Of a stretch of DNA of 64,000 nt, positions 36,522 to 45,116 are shown in pieces (position 1 is the stretch's first letter; each line of letters begins with the position of its first letter). Under the pieces are notes generated by a model. The model was not told the origin of the DNA. It saw only the letters and a program-made list of their open reading frames with translations, and did not search any database. This DNA is from Mesorhizobium sp. ORS 3324 (GTDB taxonomy: Bacteria > Pseudomonadota > Alphaproteobacteria > Rhizobiales > Rhizobiaceae), in the NCBI GenBank assembly GCA_000824825.2, contig LM655175.1:103357-167356 (forward strand), given 5' to 3'. Made by a program: the position numbers and the translations under genes.

Positions 36522-37250
36522 GTGAAGGCGCGCATCATCGTCGTCGAGGACGAGCCGGATCTGAGGGAAGCGGTCGCCGAGTATCTCGGCGCCAGCGGCT
36601 ATGATGTCGCCACGGCCGAGAATGCCGCGGCCGCGCGCGGCCTGATCGAGGCGCAGTCCTTCCATCTCGCCATCCTCGATATCGCCATGCCCGGCGAGGA
36701 CGGCCTCTCGCTCGGCCGCTGGCTGCGCGCCAAGACCCAGATCGGCATCATCTATGCGACCGCCGCCGGCACCGCGCTCGACCGCATTGTCGGCCTGGAG
36801 CTCGGCGCCGACGACTACATCGTCAAGCCCTACGAGTTGCGCGAAGTGCTGGCGAGGGTCCGCAGCGTGCTGCGGCGCGTGCCGCAGCCGGCAGCGCCGC
36901 AGGCCACGAAGGCCGAGGCCGGCAATCGCCGTTTCGTGAGCTTCGGCGGCTTCCAGGCCGATTTCGACGGCAGGCTCGTCACCGGCGCCAACGGCGCGGT
37001 CATCGAGATGGCCAAGAGCGAGTTCGACGTGCTGGAGGTTTTCCTCACCCGCGCCAACCGGCTTTTGACGCGGGCTGCGATCTCGGAAGCGATCGGCTTT
37101 GTGGAAGACCCCGAATCCTCGCGCGCGGTCGACATCCGTATCATGCGTCTGAGAAAGAAGATCGAGGCGGATCCCGCCAATCCGAAATTCCTGCGCACGG
37201 TGCGCGGCGAAGGCTATATCTTCTCGCTGCCGACCAGCGACAGCAATTGA
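36522..37250 (+). CDS. Response regulator, OmpR/PhoB family
   Basis: A 242-residue DNA-binding regulator. The receiver is canonical: acidic pair in VVEDEPD, phosphoacceptor Asp53 in LAILDIAMPG, and Lys in DDYIVKPYE. The C-terminal winged helix (about residues 135-240) ends RTVRGEGYIFSL. The GTG at 36522 places the protein start normally before the first beta strand; the open frame reaches back to 36474. It is followed 36 bases later by a hybrid sensor kinase, its likely partner. Confidence 0.9.
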   Translation: MKARIIVVEDEPDLREAVAEYLGASGYDVATAENAAAARGLIEAQSFHLAILDIAMPGEDGLSLGRWLRAKTQIGIIYATAAGTALDRIVGLELGADDYIVKPYELREVLARVRSVLRRVPQPAAPQATKAEAGNRRFVSFGGFQADFDGRLVTGANGAVIEMAKSEFDVLEVFLTRANRLLTRAAISEAIGFVEDPESSRAVDIRIMRLRKKIEADPANPKFLRTVRGEGYIFSLPTSDSN

Positions 37251-37286
37251 ACCAGCCCCGACGCGGGCTCCGGAAGACGGCCAACC

Positions 37287-39374
37287 ATGACTGCTGAGGC
37301 AGCACGCACCGATATGCAGGCTTCCCGTCAGGGCGCCGCGATGGCGGCTGTCCATGTCGTTCGCCGCCTGCGCGAGGCGGGCGACTGGCAGCGCGAGATG
37401 GAGGGCATACTGGAGACACTGTGCCGCTCGATGGATTGCCAGCGCGGCATTCTCTTCCGCCTGCGCGAATTGCCCGGCGAGGGCTTTGCCCAGTCGGTCG
37501 CCGCCTACTGGATCGATCCGACATTCGGCGGCGAGCTCGCATCGCCTACGGTGATCATGCAATCGATCATCAACTCCGATCCGCTGCTGGAACGGCTGCA
37601 GGAAGACGAGCGTCAGGGCAAGGTCTTCGCCGGCCACACGCGCAACCTCGAAGGTTTCCTGCGCGCCGATTTCGAGAAGCAGAGCATCAAGTCCTTCATT
37701 TCCGTGTCGGTCTTCGCCCACGGTCATCTCTGGGGCACGCTGGCGGTCAACGACTGCGTGGCCGAGCGCGAGTGGACGGACGAGGAAGAGGCGACGCTCC
37801 ACATCATCGCGCTCGCCATTGGCGACGCCATCGAGCATTCGCCTTCCGAGGCGCATGCCAGCGAGGTCATCCGCCGCACCATGCTGCAGGCCTCGCTCGA
37901 CGCGATCGTGGTCATCGACGAGTCGGGCTCCATCATCGAGTTCAATCCGGCCGCCGAGAAGATGTTCGGCTTCCACCGCAGCGAGATTCTAGGCAAGGAC
38001 CTGCTCGACACGATCGTGCCGCACTACTACCGCAAGGGCTATGCGTCGGGCGCCGAATACATGGCCGGCCGCGGCGCGCCCATGGTCGGCCAGCGGCTGG
38101 AGACCGTGACCCAGAACGCGGCCGGCGAGATCTTTCCCATCGAGCTGACGGCAACCGAGATGCGCGTTGCCGACCGCCGCCTGATCTTCGGCTCGATCCG
38201 CGACCTGCGCGAAAAGCTGCGCGCGGAGGAAGAGATCAACCGCCAGCGCGAGAAGCTGCATCAGAACGAGAAGATGGCGGCGATGGGCTCGCTGCTCGCT
38301 GGTGTCTCGCATGAGCTCAACAATCCGCTCGCCGTGGTGGTGGCGCAGTCGACGCTGCTGCATGAGTTCGCCACCGACGCGCAGACCAAGGTGCGCGCCG
38401 AGAAGGTGCGCGCGGCAGCCGAACGCTGCGGCCGCATCGTCAAGAGCTTCCTGTCGATGGTGCGCCTGCATCCGACCGAGCAGGCCGAGACCGACCTCAA
38501 CCAGGTGATGCGCGCCGCGCTCGAGGTCACCGCATACGGCGCGCGCTCCAGCGGCATCATTATCGACACGGATTTCGCCAACGGCCCGCTGCTTGCCATG
38601 GCCGACGCCGACCATGTCACCCAGGTCGCGGCCAACTTCCTCATCAACAGCCAGCACGCGCTGGCCGCCGTCACCGGCGAGCGGCGCATCAAGGTGCGGA
38701 CCTTCCGCAGCGAGCGCGGCAATCCCGGCTTCTCCGTCGAGGACAACGGTCCAGGCATTCCCGAGGCGATCCGCTCGCGCATCTTCGAATCCTATTTCAC
38801 CACCAAGCCCGTCGGCGTCGGCACCGGCATCGGCCTGTCGATCTCGAAATCGATAATCGAGCGCCACAACGGCAACATCTGGTTCGAGGAGGTTGAGCCG
38901 CACGGCGCGCGCTTCGTCGTCTGGCTGCCAGCGATCGCCGGCGGCGCCGCGAAAGCCGGCGAAGGTCCGGCGCGATCGAGCGGGCTGCTCCACGCGCTGG
39001 TCATCGACGATGAGCCAGACGTCGCCGCTTCGCTCTCCGACATACTGGAGCTGATGGGGGTGAAGTCGCGGGTCGTGCCAAGCTGGACGTCGGCCGGCGA
39101 GGTGCTGAGCGGGCACATACCGCCCGACATCGTCTTTTCCGACCTGCGCATGCCCGGCACCAGCGGCATATCGATCTATCGCGAACTGCTCGCCGAGCGG
39201 CCTCAGTTGGCCAAGCGCTTCGTTCTCGTCACCGGCGACATGATCGGCGCCAAGGCGGAAATCGACTCGCAGCCGCCGCACCAGCGCCCGCATATCCTGG
39301 AAAAACCGTTCTCGACGCTCGACGTGCGAGGTATTCTTTCGACGGTTGCCGAAGAGACGTCCATAGATATCTGA
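37287..39374 (+). CDS. Hybrid sensor histidine kinase (GAF-PAS-HisKA-HATPase-REC)
   Basis: A 695-residue soluble kinase without clear membrane segments. Order: GAF-like domain (about 25-180, CQRGILFRLREL, ISVSVFAHGHLWGTLAV), PAS (about 195-310, SLDAIVVIDESGSIIEFNPA), HisKA with the phospho-His in SHELNNPLA, HATPase (NFLINSQHAL, DNGPGIP, GTGIGLSIS), and a C-terminal receiver (VIDDEPD, phosphoacceptor in VFSDLRMPG). It probably senses a cytoplasmic signal and works with the regulator encoded 36 bases upstream. Confidence 0.92.
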   Translation: MTAEAARTDMQASRQGAAMAAVHVVRRLREAGDWQREMEGILETLCRSMDCQRGILFRLRELPGEGFAQSVAAYWIDPTFGGELASPTVIMQSIINSDPLLERLQEDERQGKVFAGHTRNLEGFLRADFEKQSIKSFISVSVFAHGHLWGTLAVNDCVAEREWTDEEEATLHIIALAIGDAIEHSPSEAHASEVIRRTMLQASLDAIVVIDESGSIIEFNPAAEKMFGFHRSEILGKDLLDTIVPHYYRKGYASGAEYMAGRGAPMVGQRLETVTQNAAGEIFPIELTATEMRVADRRLIFGSIRDLREKLRAEEEINRQREKLHQNEKMAAMGSLLAGVSHELNNPLAVVVAQSTLLHEFATDAQTKVRAEKVRAAAERCGRIVKSFLSMVRLHPTEQAETDLNQVMRAALEVTAYGARSSGIIIDTDFANGPLLAMADADHVTQVAANFLINSQHALAAVTGERRIKVRTFRSERGNPGFSVEDNGPGIPEAIRSRIFESYFTTKPVGVGTGIGLSISKSIIERHNGNIWFEEVEPHGARFVVWLPAIAGGAAKAGEGPARSSGLLHALVIDDEPDVAASLSDILELMGVKSRVVPSWTSAGEVLSGHIPPDIVFSDLRMPGTSGISIYRELLAERPQLAKRFVLVTGDMIGAKAEIDSQPPHQRPHILEKPFSTLDVRGILSTVAEETSIDI

Positions 39375-39395
39375 AGTTCGCCCTTCCCGGATACG

Positions 39396-39523
39396 CCGAG
39401 ATTCGGATCAAGCCGAGCCGAGAGTGGTGGTCTCCGAGAACCGGAGCGGAGCGTACTTAAAGTACGTGAGCACCGGAAGCGCAGGAGACCGCCACTCGCA
39501 GGCCGGCTTCACCTGAATCTCGG
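39396..39523. repeat. 128-base near-palindrome
   Basis: The whole element is a long imperfect palindrome centred at 39459: CCGAGATTC...AAGCC on the left mirrors GGCTT...GAATCTCGG on the right; GTGGTGGTCTCC mirrors GGAGACCGCCAC; the core is CGTACTT-A-AAGTACG. It follows the hybrid kinase stop by 21 bases. Confidence 0.75.
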
Positions 39524-39530
39524 TGGATTC

Positions 39531-39571
39531 GAAAAAAAGAGGCTCCCGACCGACTTTGCGGCGGGAGCCTG
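39531..39571 (-). terminator. Rho-independent terminator for the small exported protein gene
   Basis: On the minus strand AGGCTCCCG and CGGGAGCCT form a 9-base stem around an 11-base loop, followed by CTTTTTTT. It lies about 35 bases after the stop of the gene at 39605. Confidence 0.75.
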
Positions 39572-39604
39572 ACTGGAGCGCTGGAGGGAGCGCTCAGGGG
39601 AGCC

Positions 39605-40015
39605 TTAGAAAACGTTCGGCGTGTTGGTGAGCGGCGCGGCATTGGCGATCATGCGCACCGCGCGGGCCCTGTGCTGGCCGGACTGCTCGGCGATGGCGCG
39701 CAGGCATTCGGTGCTTTCGGCGCCCCAGTTCTGACCCTTGCAGGCGAAGTCGAGCGCCGACTCCGGCAGGCGGGCAGTCTTCAGTGTGGTCGGCGCCCCC
39801 TCCACGACATTGGCCGGCGGATTGAGCGAAGCGAAAGCCGGCCCGGCTGCCGGCGCGACAACCATGCTGATGAAGGCGCAGGCGCCGATCAGCATGAACA
39901 TCGCCATCGGATGATCGCTGGCGCGCTGGCGCAGCGCCAGCTTCGGCCGGCGATCATTACGCTCCGGCCCATATGCGCGGCGGCTGGAGTCGGCAGTCCG
40001 GACTTTCGCAAACAT
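39605..40015 (-). CDS. Small exported or membrane-anchored protein of unknown function
   Basis: A 136-residue protein. A basic N-terminal stretch of about 35 residues precedes a hydrophobic segment (about 38-60, MFMLIGACAFISMVVAPAAG) and a C-terminal part with two cysteines (DFACKGQNWG, STECLRAI) that could form a disulfide outside the membrane. AAGGGAA lies before the ATG. A clear terminator follows. No family recognised. Confidence 0.6.
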   Translation of the reverse strand: MFAKVRTADSSRRAYGPERNDRRPKLALRQRASDHPMAMFMLIGACAFISMVVAPAAGPAFASLNPPANVVEGAPTTLKTARLPESALDFACKGQNWGAESTECLRAIAEQSGQHRARAVRMIANAAPLTNTPNVF

Positions 40016-40326
40016 CGGCTGTTCCCTTCGTTATATTTCTTTTCCCTATGAAACGAACTTAATCGCGCTGCGTAACGGAGGAATGATGGGGGCGATTTGC
40101 TCTGTAACCGGATTGAAACAGGGATCCGGTCGCCACTCTTTTGCCCCTGCATGCCGCCTGCGAGCGTTCACCGCTTCCGGCTCGCGGGGACACATGCTCC
40201 TGTCGGACGCGGCGAACTGTAAGCGACCTCACACAGGCGCTCTGGTTGGCGAGATTTTTGCCGCGTCAAAGCCGAAAGCCCGAGGCCTTCGCGCGGAACG
40301 ACGGCCGCGGCCGGCACCTGCCTGGT
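40016..40326. other. 311-base gap with no recognisable feature
   Basis: Lies between the amine oxidase end and the small protein start, both on the minus strand. It should hold the promoter of the small protein; no convincing motif or repeat is seen. Confidence 0.5.
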
Positions 40327-41673
40327 CTACGGCCGCGGCGCCCTGTTTGCAGTGGCCGATTTGAGCTCGGTCGCGAGCTTGCGGGCAGCGCCCCGGCCCG
40401 CAACGATCGCGCCTTCGACATAGCCCGGAAAGGACGGCGACAATTCCGAGGCTGCGAAATGGACGGGCGGCGCGCCGGCGAGAATCGTGCGCTCGGCGTC
40501 CGTTGCGGTTACGTCGACGATGAGATCGCCGTAGGCGCCGCCGCTCCAGCGGTCATGCGTCCAGTCTCGCTGGTTGAAATCGAGCATATCGGCGGCATCC
40601 GGACCGAGCGCATCGACAAGCCTCGCCGTCACCTCCGCCCGCAGTGCCGTCTCGCCGAGCTCGCGCCAGTGCAATGCCCGCGGCCCGCCGACGAAGACGG
40701 TGAGCGCTGCATGCTCGGCATCTTTGCTGGCATCGCACGCAAACAGGCCCGGCAGATCGCGCCACATCACCATGCCGCTCAGACCCTGCTCGCGCCAGAA
40801 TGGCCTCGCATAGCGCACCAGTATCTTGACCACCGCACCGCTTTCCCAGACGCCCAGCGCCTTCGCCAGCGCTGCCGGCAAGGCGGGCTCGAAATCGAGC
40901 TTGGCAGCCGTCGCCGGTGGCAGCGCGACCAGCACCGCGCGCGCTTCGACCGTACCGTTTATCGTGGAGACTCGAACGCCCTCGTGCCCGTGCTCGATGC
41001 GCGTGACCGGGTCGTTGAGCCGCAGCTGTTCGCCGAGGTCGTCCGCCAAATCATCGGCAAGCGACTGCATGGTCTCGCGCAGCGAGTATTGCAGCTCCGG
41101 CACCTCGTTGGTGATGCGCCGGTCATTGTCGATCAGATGCCAGAGCGGCACCTTGTCCAGCGCAAGGCACCACAGGCCCTCGATCATCGAGCGGAAGGCA
41201 GCCTTGGCGTCCCTCGAATCCCTTTGGCGTTCGAGCCAGTCAGCGACACTCAAACCGGCGATCGCCGGATCGTCCGGCTCTATCCTGTTCATGCGCTCGC
41301 GCATCGCCATCGCGGCGTGATAGGTCCGCACCGCCCGTTCGACCGGCATCGGCGGGTGGGTGACGAAGTCGCCATCGACATTGGTTTTCACGAATGTCTT
41401 GCCGCGCTCCCTCGCCAGCGCCATCAGCTCCGGCATGTCCTCGCACAGGAACTGGGCGCCGCTGTCGATCCGTTCGCCAAGCCCGTTTCGCGTGGCCTCG
41501 ACGCGGCCGCCGGCACGATCGCGTGCTTCGAGCACAAGGAAATCGATGCCGGCGCGCTTCAATTCGAGCGCAGCCGACAGGCCGGTGAAGCCGGCGCCAA
41601 CGATGACGACATCGGTTCGTTCGGTTTTGCTGTTCAACAGTCGGCCTTTTCCCTGTGGTGTCTCCCGCTTCAC
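40327..41673 (-). CDS. Flavin-containing amine oxidase family protein
   Basis: A 448-residue FAD enzyme. The dinucleotide-binding motif VVIVGAGFTGLSAA (about residue 22) and the GG motif AGGRVEA are intact. The C-terminal FAD motif reads GYVEGAIVAGRGAA. Monoamine-oxidase-like proteins oxidise amines or amino acids with release of peroxide; the substrate here is unknown. GTG at 41673 is taken as start, 23 bases after the dipeptidase stop, so the two genes are probably co-transcribed. Confidence 0.88.
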   Translation of the reverse strand: MKRETPQGKGRLLNSKTERTDVVIVGAGFTGLSAALELKRAGIDFLVLEARDRAGGRVEATRNGLGERIDSGAQFLCEDMPELMALARERGKTFVKTNVDGDFVTHPPMPVERAVRTYHAAMAMRERMNRIEPDDPAIAGLSVADWLERQRDSRDAKAAFRSMIEGLWCLALDKVPLWHLIDNDRRITNEVPELQYSLRETMQSLADDLADDLGEQLRLNDPVTRIEHGHEGVRVSTINGTVEARAVLVALPPATAAKLDFEPALPAALAKALGVWESGAVVKILVRYARPFWREQGLSGMVMWRDLPGLFACDASKDAEHAALTVFVGGPRALHWRELGETALRAEVTARLVDALGPDAADMLDFNQRDWTHDRWSGGAYGDLIVDVTATDAERTILAGAPPVHFAASELSPSFPGYVEGAIVAGRGAARKLATELKSATANRAPRP

Positions 41674-41696
41674 CGACTATCGACGCACCTGCTGCG

Positions 41697-42767
41697 CTAC
41701 CCGATCGTTCTCTCCAAAACACTCAGCCAATTCCGGTAGGCGATCTTCTCAATCAGCGCGCGCCCGAAGCCGCGCGCGGCGAGCGCGTCGATGAGCTTGG
41801 GCAGGCCGGCAACATCGCCGATGACCGCCGGGATCATCGCGCCGTCGAAATCGGAGCCGAGACCGACGCCGTCCTCGCCCAGCGCCTGCAACAGCGAGTC
41901 GATATGGCGCACCATGATATCGAGGCCGGTGTCGGCATTCATGCGGCCATCCTCGCGCAGGAAGCCGGTGGCGAAGTTCAAGCCAACCATGCCGCCCGAC
42001 TCGCGGATCGCGCCGAGCTGCCAATCGGTGAGGTTGCGCGAATGGCCGCAGATCGCATGCACGTTGGAATGGGTGGCGACCAGCGGCGCATCGCTGAGCG
42101 CCGCGACATCGCGAAAACCCTTTTCGTTGAGATGCGAGAGATCGATCATGATCCTGAGCTGGTTGCAGGCCTTGACCAGCGCCTTGCCGGCATCGGTGAG
42201 GCCAGGCCCGGTATCGGGCGACGACGGAAAGCGGAACGGCACGCCGTTGCCGAAAGCGTTCGGCCGGCTCCAGACAATGCCGAGCGAGCGCAGGCCGGCG
42301 GCGTGCAGCACGTCGAGCATGGCAAGCTCGGGGTCGATCGCCTCGACGCCTTCGATATGGAAGACAGCCGCGATCGAGCCCTTCGCCATCGCGTCGCGGA
42401 TATCGCCGGCGCTGCGGCAGACGGTCAGCGCGCCCGCGCGCTCCAGCCTGAACAGGATCGAAGCCATGCCGATGGTGGAGGTGATCGCCTCGGCGCGCGG
42501 CAGCTCCGGCGGCAGAGGCTCATTGTCGCTCGGCGCCGGCGGCACGGCGCTGCGCTTGGTCTTTTCGATCGGCGGCGGAAAGATCGCGAACATGCCGCCG
42601 GCAAAGCCACCCTTTTTGGCGCGCGGCAGATCGATATGGCCGCCTGACGTGCCGTCGATGAACAGCTTCTCGACATCCGCTCCCTTCGACTGATAGAGCC
42701 TGAGCAGCGTGTCGTTGTGGCCGTCGAAGACGGGGATGAGGTCGGATTCGGTCATCAGGGAAGCCAT
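41697..42767 (-). CDS. Membrane dipeptidase-like metallopeptidase (M19 family)
   Basis: A 356-residue amidohydrolase-fold enzyme with the zinc-site motif DGHND near residue 15, the bridging Glu in HIEGVEAI, His in ATHSNVHA and Asp in GLGSDFDG. No signal peptide is visible, so it is probably cytoplasmic. The family cleaves dipeptides, including those with D-residues. It precedes an amine oxidase gene, which suggests a small peptide or amine catabolic pair. ATG 42767 or 42755 may be the start. Confidence 0.9.
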   Translation of the reverse strand: MASLMTESDLIPVFDGHNDTLLRLYQSKGADVEKLFIDGTSGGHIDLPRAKKGGFAGGMFAIFPPPIEKTKRSAVPPAPSDNEPLPPELPRAEAITSTIGMASILFRLERAGALTVCRSAGDIRDAMAKGSIAAVFHIEGVEAIDPELAMLDVLHAAGLRSLGIVWSRPNAFGNGVPFRFPSSPDTGPGLTDAGKALVKACNQLRIMIDLSHLNEKGFRDVAALSDAPLVATHSNVHAICGHSRNLTDWQLGAIRESGGMVGLNFATGFLREDGRMNADTGLDIMVRHIDSLLQALGEDGVGLGSDFDGAMIPAVIGDVAGLPKLIDALAARGFGRALIEKIAYRNWLSVLERTIG

Positions 42768-42884
42768 TCAATTTGGTGACAGGCGGGACGAGAGCCTTCG
42801 TCCGGGCGAACTGTCAACTTAGCAAGATGACCAAGCCGCGCAAATGCCAGACTGGCGTTTGCATTTGTGGCTGGATGCCGGTTT

Positions 42885-43036
42885 TCCCTTCTCCCCTTGT
42901 GGGAGAAGGTGTCGCCGAAGGCGACGGATGAGGGGTGCTCCAGCTTGGCAAAGACGGCGATCCGTCCAACACCCCTCAACCGTCTCGGCGCTGCGCGCCG
43001 ATCCACCTTCTCCCGCAAGCGGAGAAGGGAACGCCG
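42885..43036. repeat. Palindromic intergenic repeat (CTTCTCCCC type)
   Basis: Left arm has CCTTCTCCCCTTGTGGGAG, AAGGTG and GATGAGGGGTG; right arm has CACCCCTCA, CCACCTTCTCCCGC and GGAGAAGG. Inner hairpins GTCGCCGAAGGCGAC and CGGCGCTGCGCGCCG are also present. It fills most of the 273-base gap before the dipeptidase. Confidence 0.75.
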
Positions 43037-43040
43037 CGCT

Positions 43041-43340
43041 TTAATGCTTCAGCACGTCGGCCCATTCCGGATGGCGGCGGAACTGGGCGTTGGCGAAGGG
43101 GCAGAGCGGGATGATCTTCTTGCCCGCCGCACGCGCGTCCTCGACCGCGCGTGTGACGAGGCGAAGGCCGGCGCCCTGGCCGCGGAAGACATCCGGCACC
43201 TCGGTGTGGTCGATGATGAGCTGGTGCTCGCCGATCTTGGTGAAGGTCATCTCGGCCTCGGCGCCGCCCGACCCGCGCAGCACATAGCGTCCCTTGGAGC
43301 CGTGGTCCTCCAGCTCGATCTCGGGCAGTTGGTCAGCCAT
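43041..43340 (-). CDS. Small GNAT-family N-acetyltransferase (YjdJ-like)
   Basis: A 99-residue minimal acetyltransferase. The acetyl-CoA motif is VFRGQGAGLRLV, followed by PLCPFANAQFRRHPEW, characteristic of the very short YjdJ-type group. It overlaps the upstream esterase gene by 8 bases and should be co-transcribed with it. Substrate unknown. Confidence 0.88.
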   Translation of the reverse strand: MADQLPEIELEDHGSKGRYVLRGSGGAEAEMTFTKIGEHQLIIDHTEVPDVFRGQGAGLRLVTRAVEDARAAGKKIIPLCPFANAQFRRHPEWADVLKH

Positions 43341-43971
43341 TGTCCTTGCCTCCTTCGGCGGCGGGGGCGAGGGCGAAGAGCCGCCGTGCCGCTTCGATTT
43401 CATTCGGCCGCACCTCGTGCCCGCCGTCGTGCCATTCCACTGTGACATCGGCCCCGTCGGCGCGCAAATAGGCTTCCAGCCGGGTCGTCAGGTTCGGCGG
43501 ACAGATCGGATCGCGCCTGCCGGCCGTGATCAGGATGTGGCGGCCGACAAGGCTGCCCTGCACCCGTGGCTCGAATGGGATCAGCGGATGCATCAGCGCC
43601 GTTGCATCGAACAGGTCCGGTTCGGCGAACACCACCGAAGCCAGGATGTTGGCGCCGTTGGAATAGCCGAGCCCGAACACCGCCGAGGGTCTTTCCGCCT
43701 CGACATGCGCCTTGACGAAGCCCGCCATCTTGGCCGTCGCCCGCGCGAGATCGTCCATGTCATAGACGCCTTCGCCGGTGCGGCGGAAGAAGCGGGCAGC
43801 GCCATGCTCGGACACGTCGCCGCGCGGCGACACGATCGTCGCCGAAGGCAGAAGCTCACGGCCGAAGGACAGAAGCTGGTTCTCGTCGGCTCCGGTGCCG
43901 TGGAAGACGAAGAGCAGCGGGCTGCCCGGCGACCCAGGCAGCACCTTGTGGATGTAAGCGTCCTTGCTCAT
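43333..43971 (-). CDS. Phospholipase/carboxylesterase family hydrolase (MhqD-like)
   Basis: A 212-residue alpha/beta hydrolase. Nucleophile in GYSNGAN, acid in GRRDPICP, and His in DGGHEVRP; oxyanion motif FHGTGADE. It follows a ring-cleaving dioxygenase-like gene by 4 bases, the same pairing as the mhqO-mhqD quinone-detoxification genes of Bacillus. The role is therefore probably hydrolysis of a product of that pathway (inference). Confidence 0.88.
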   Translation of the reverse strand: MSKDAYIHKVLPGSPGSPLLFVFHGTGADENQLLSFGRELLPSATIVSPRGDVSEHGAARFFRRTGEGVYDMDDLARATAKMAGFVKAHVEAERPSAVFGLGYSNGANILASVVFAEPDLFDATALMHPLIPFEPRVQGSLVGRHILITAGRRDPICPPNLTTRLEAYLRADGADVTVEWHDGGHEVRPNEIEAARRLFALAPAAEGGKDNG

Positions 43972-43975
43972 GGCC

Positions 43976-44908
43976 TTAGTCTTCCAGCTTCTGCAGATGC
44001 TGCTCGAGATAGGGTCTCAGATGCTGATGCTGCGTCGGCAGCTTCAGCGCTTCACCCAGATGCGCGGTGTCTTCGTCGCGGTTGAAACCCGGCTCGTTGG
44101 TGGACACCTCGAACAGCACGCCGCCCGGCGTGCGGAAATAGATTGCCCAGAAGTAGTCGCGATCGATGACCGGGGTCACGCCGTAGCCGGTGTCGACCAG
44201 CGCCTTGCGCACCTCGAGCTGCCTGGCGCGGTCCTCGACCGCGAAGGCGACATGATGCACCGAGCCGGCGCCGAGATTGGCAAAGCCGGCAGTGGGCAGC
44301 GACTCGATGTCGACGATGTCGGCGCCGTTGCCGTTCTGGATCGCCAGCCGGCGGATGTTGCCGGACTTGTCGACTTCCTCATAGCCCATGAACTTCAACA
44401 GTTCCTCGGTGGCGCCGCCGTCCTTCAGCCTGAGCGCGACCGAATGGAAGCCGCGGATCGCTTCGTCGCCGGGAACGCCGCCCTTCACCCAGGGCGCGCG
44501 GTTGTCGGCCTTGTCCTCGACCAGCGCAAAACTGTCGCCGTCGGGGCCGGTGAAGGCGAGCCGCTTCTCGCCGAAGCTTTCGTCGCGGACAACGCCGCTC
44601 ACGCCCTCGTCGGTGAAACGCTTTTCCCAATAGGCAAGCGTGCCCTCGGGCACCGAGAAGACCGTGGTGCCGACCTCGCCGACCCCATGCCGACCCTTGC
44701 CGATATCGGGAAACGGGAAATAGGTCATCACCGAGCCCGGCGTGCCGAACTCATCGGCGTAGTAGAGGTGGTAGACGTCGGGCGCGTCGAAGTTGACGGT
44801 CTTCTTCACCCGGCGCAGGCCGAGCTTCTTGGTGAAGAATTCATTGTTGCGGCGCGCATCGCTCGCCATCGAGGTGACGTGATGCAGGCCCTTGATCTGA
44901 TTGAGCAT
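43976..44908 (-). CDS. VOC-family ring-cleaving dioxygenase (MhqO-like)
   Basis: A 310-residue protein with two vicinal-oxygen-chelate (glyoxalase-fold) modules. Metal-ligand candidates: His in GLHHVTSM, His in IRGFHSVAL or SVHHVAFA, and Glu in GVLFEVST. The family includes MhqO, which acts on hydroquinone-type compounds. ATG 44908 (MLNQIKG) is preferred for its GGGAAAG; an ATG at 44920 is in frame. First gene of a likely three-gene operon with the esterase and acetyltransferase. Confidence 0.88.
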   Translation of the reverse strand: MLNQIKGLHHVTSMASDARRNNEFFTKKLGLRRVKKTVNFDAPDVYHLYYADEFGTPGSVMTYFPFPDIGKGRHGVGEVGTTVFSVPEGTLAYWEKRFTDEGVSGVVRDESFGEKRLAFTGPDGDSFALVEDKADNRAPWVKGGVPGDEAIRGFHSVALRLKDGGATEELLKFMGYEEVDKSGNIRRLAIQNGNGADIVDIESLPTAGFANLGAGSVHHVAFAVEDRARQLEVRKALVDTGYGVTPVIDRDYFWAIYFRTPGGVLFEVSTNEPGFNRDEDTAHLGEALKLPTQHQHLRPYLEQHLQKLED

Positions 44909-45116
44909 GGTCTTTCCCATCTTTGTGCGGCCCTTGCCGCTGTCCACGCCAATATGAGGATGGCACCTTGCCCGGCAAAGCGGCCAAACACAGAATGGAC
45001 TGTATCATAAAGATGAACAACTATCTCGTACCCGTTCACGTCTCATGAACTTCTGCAGCTTGCAACGCTCGCAAATTTCGGCTCCATGAGCGGGCAGCCT
45101 GCCTGAGGAGAAGACT

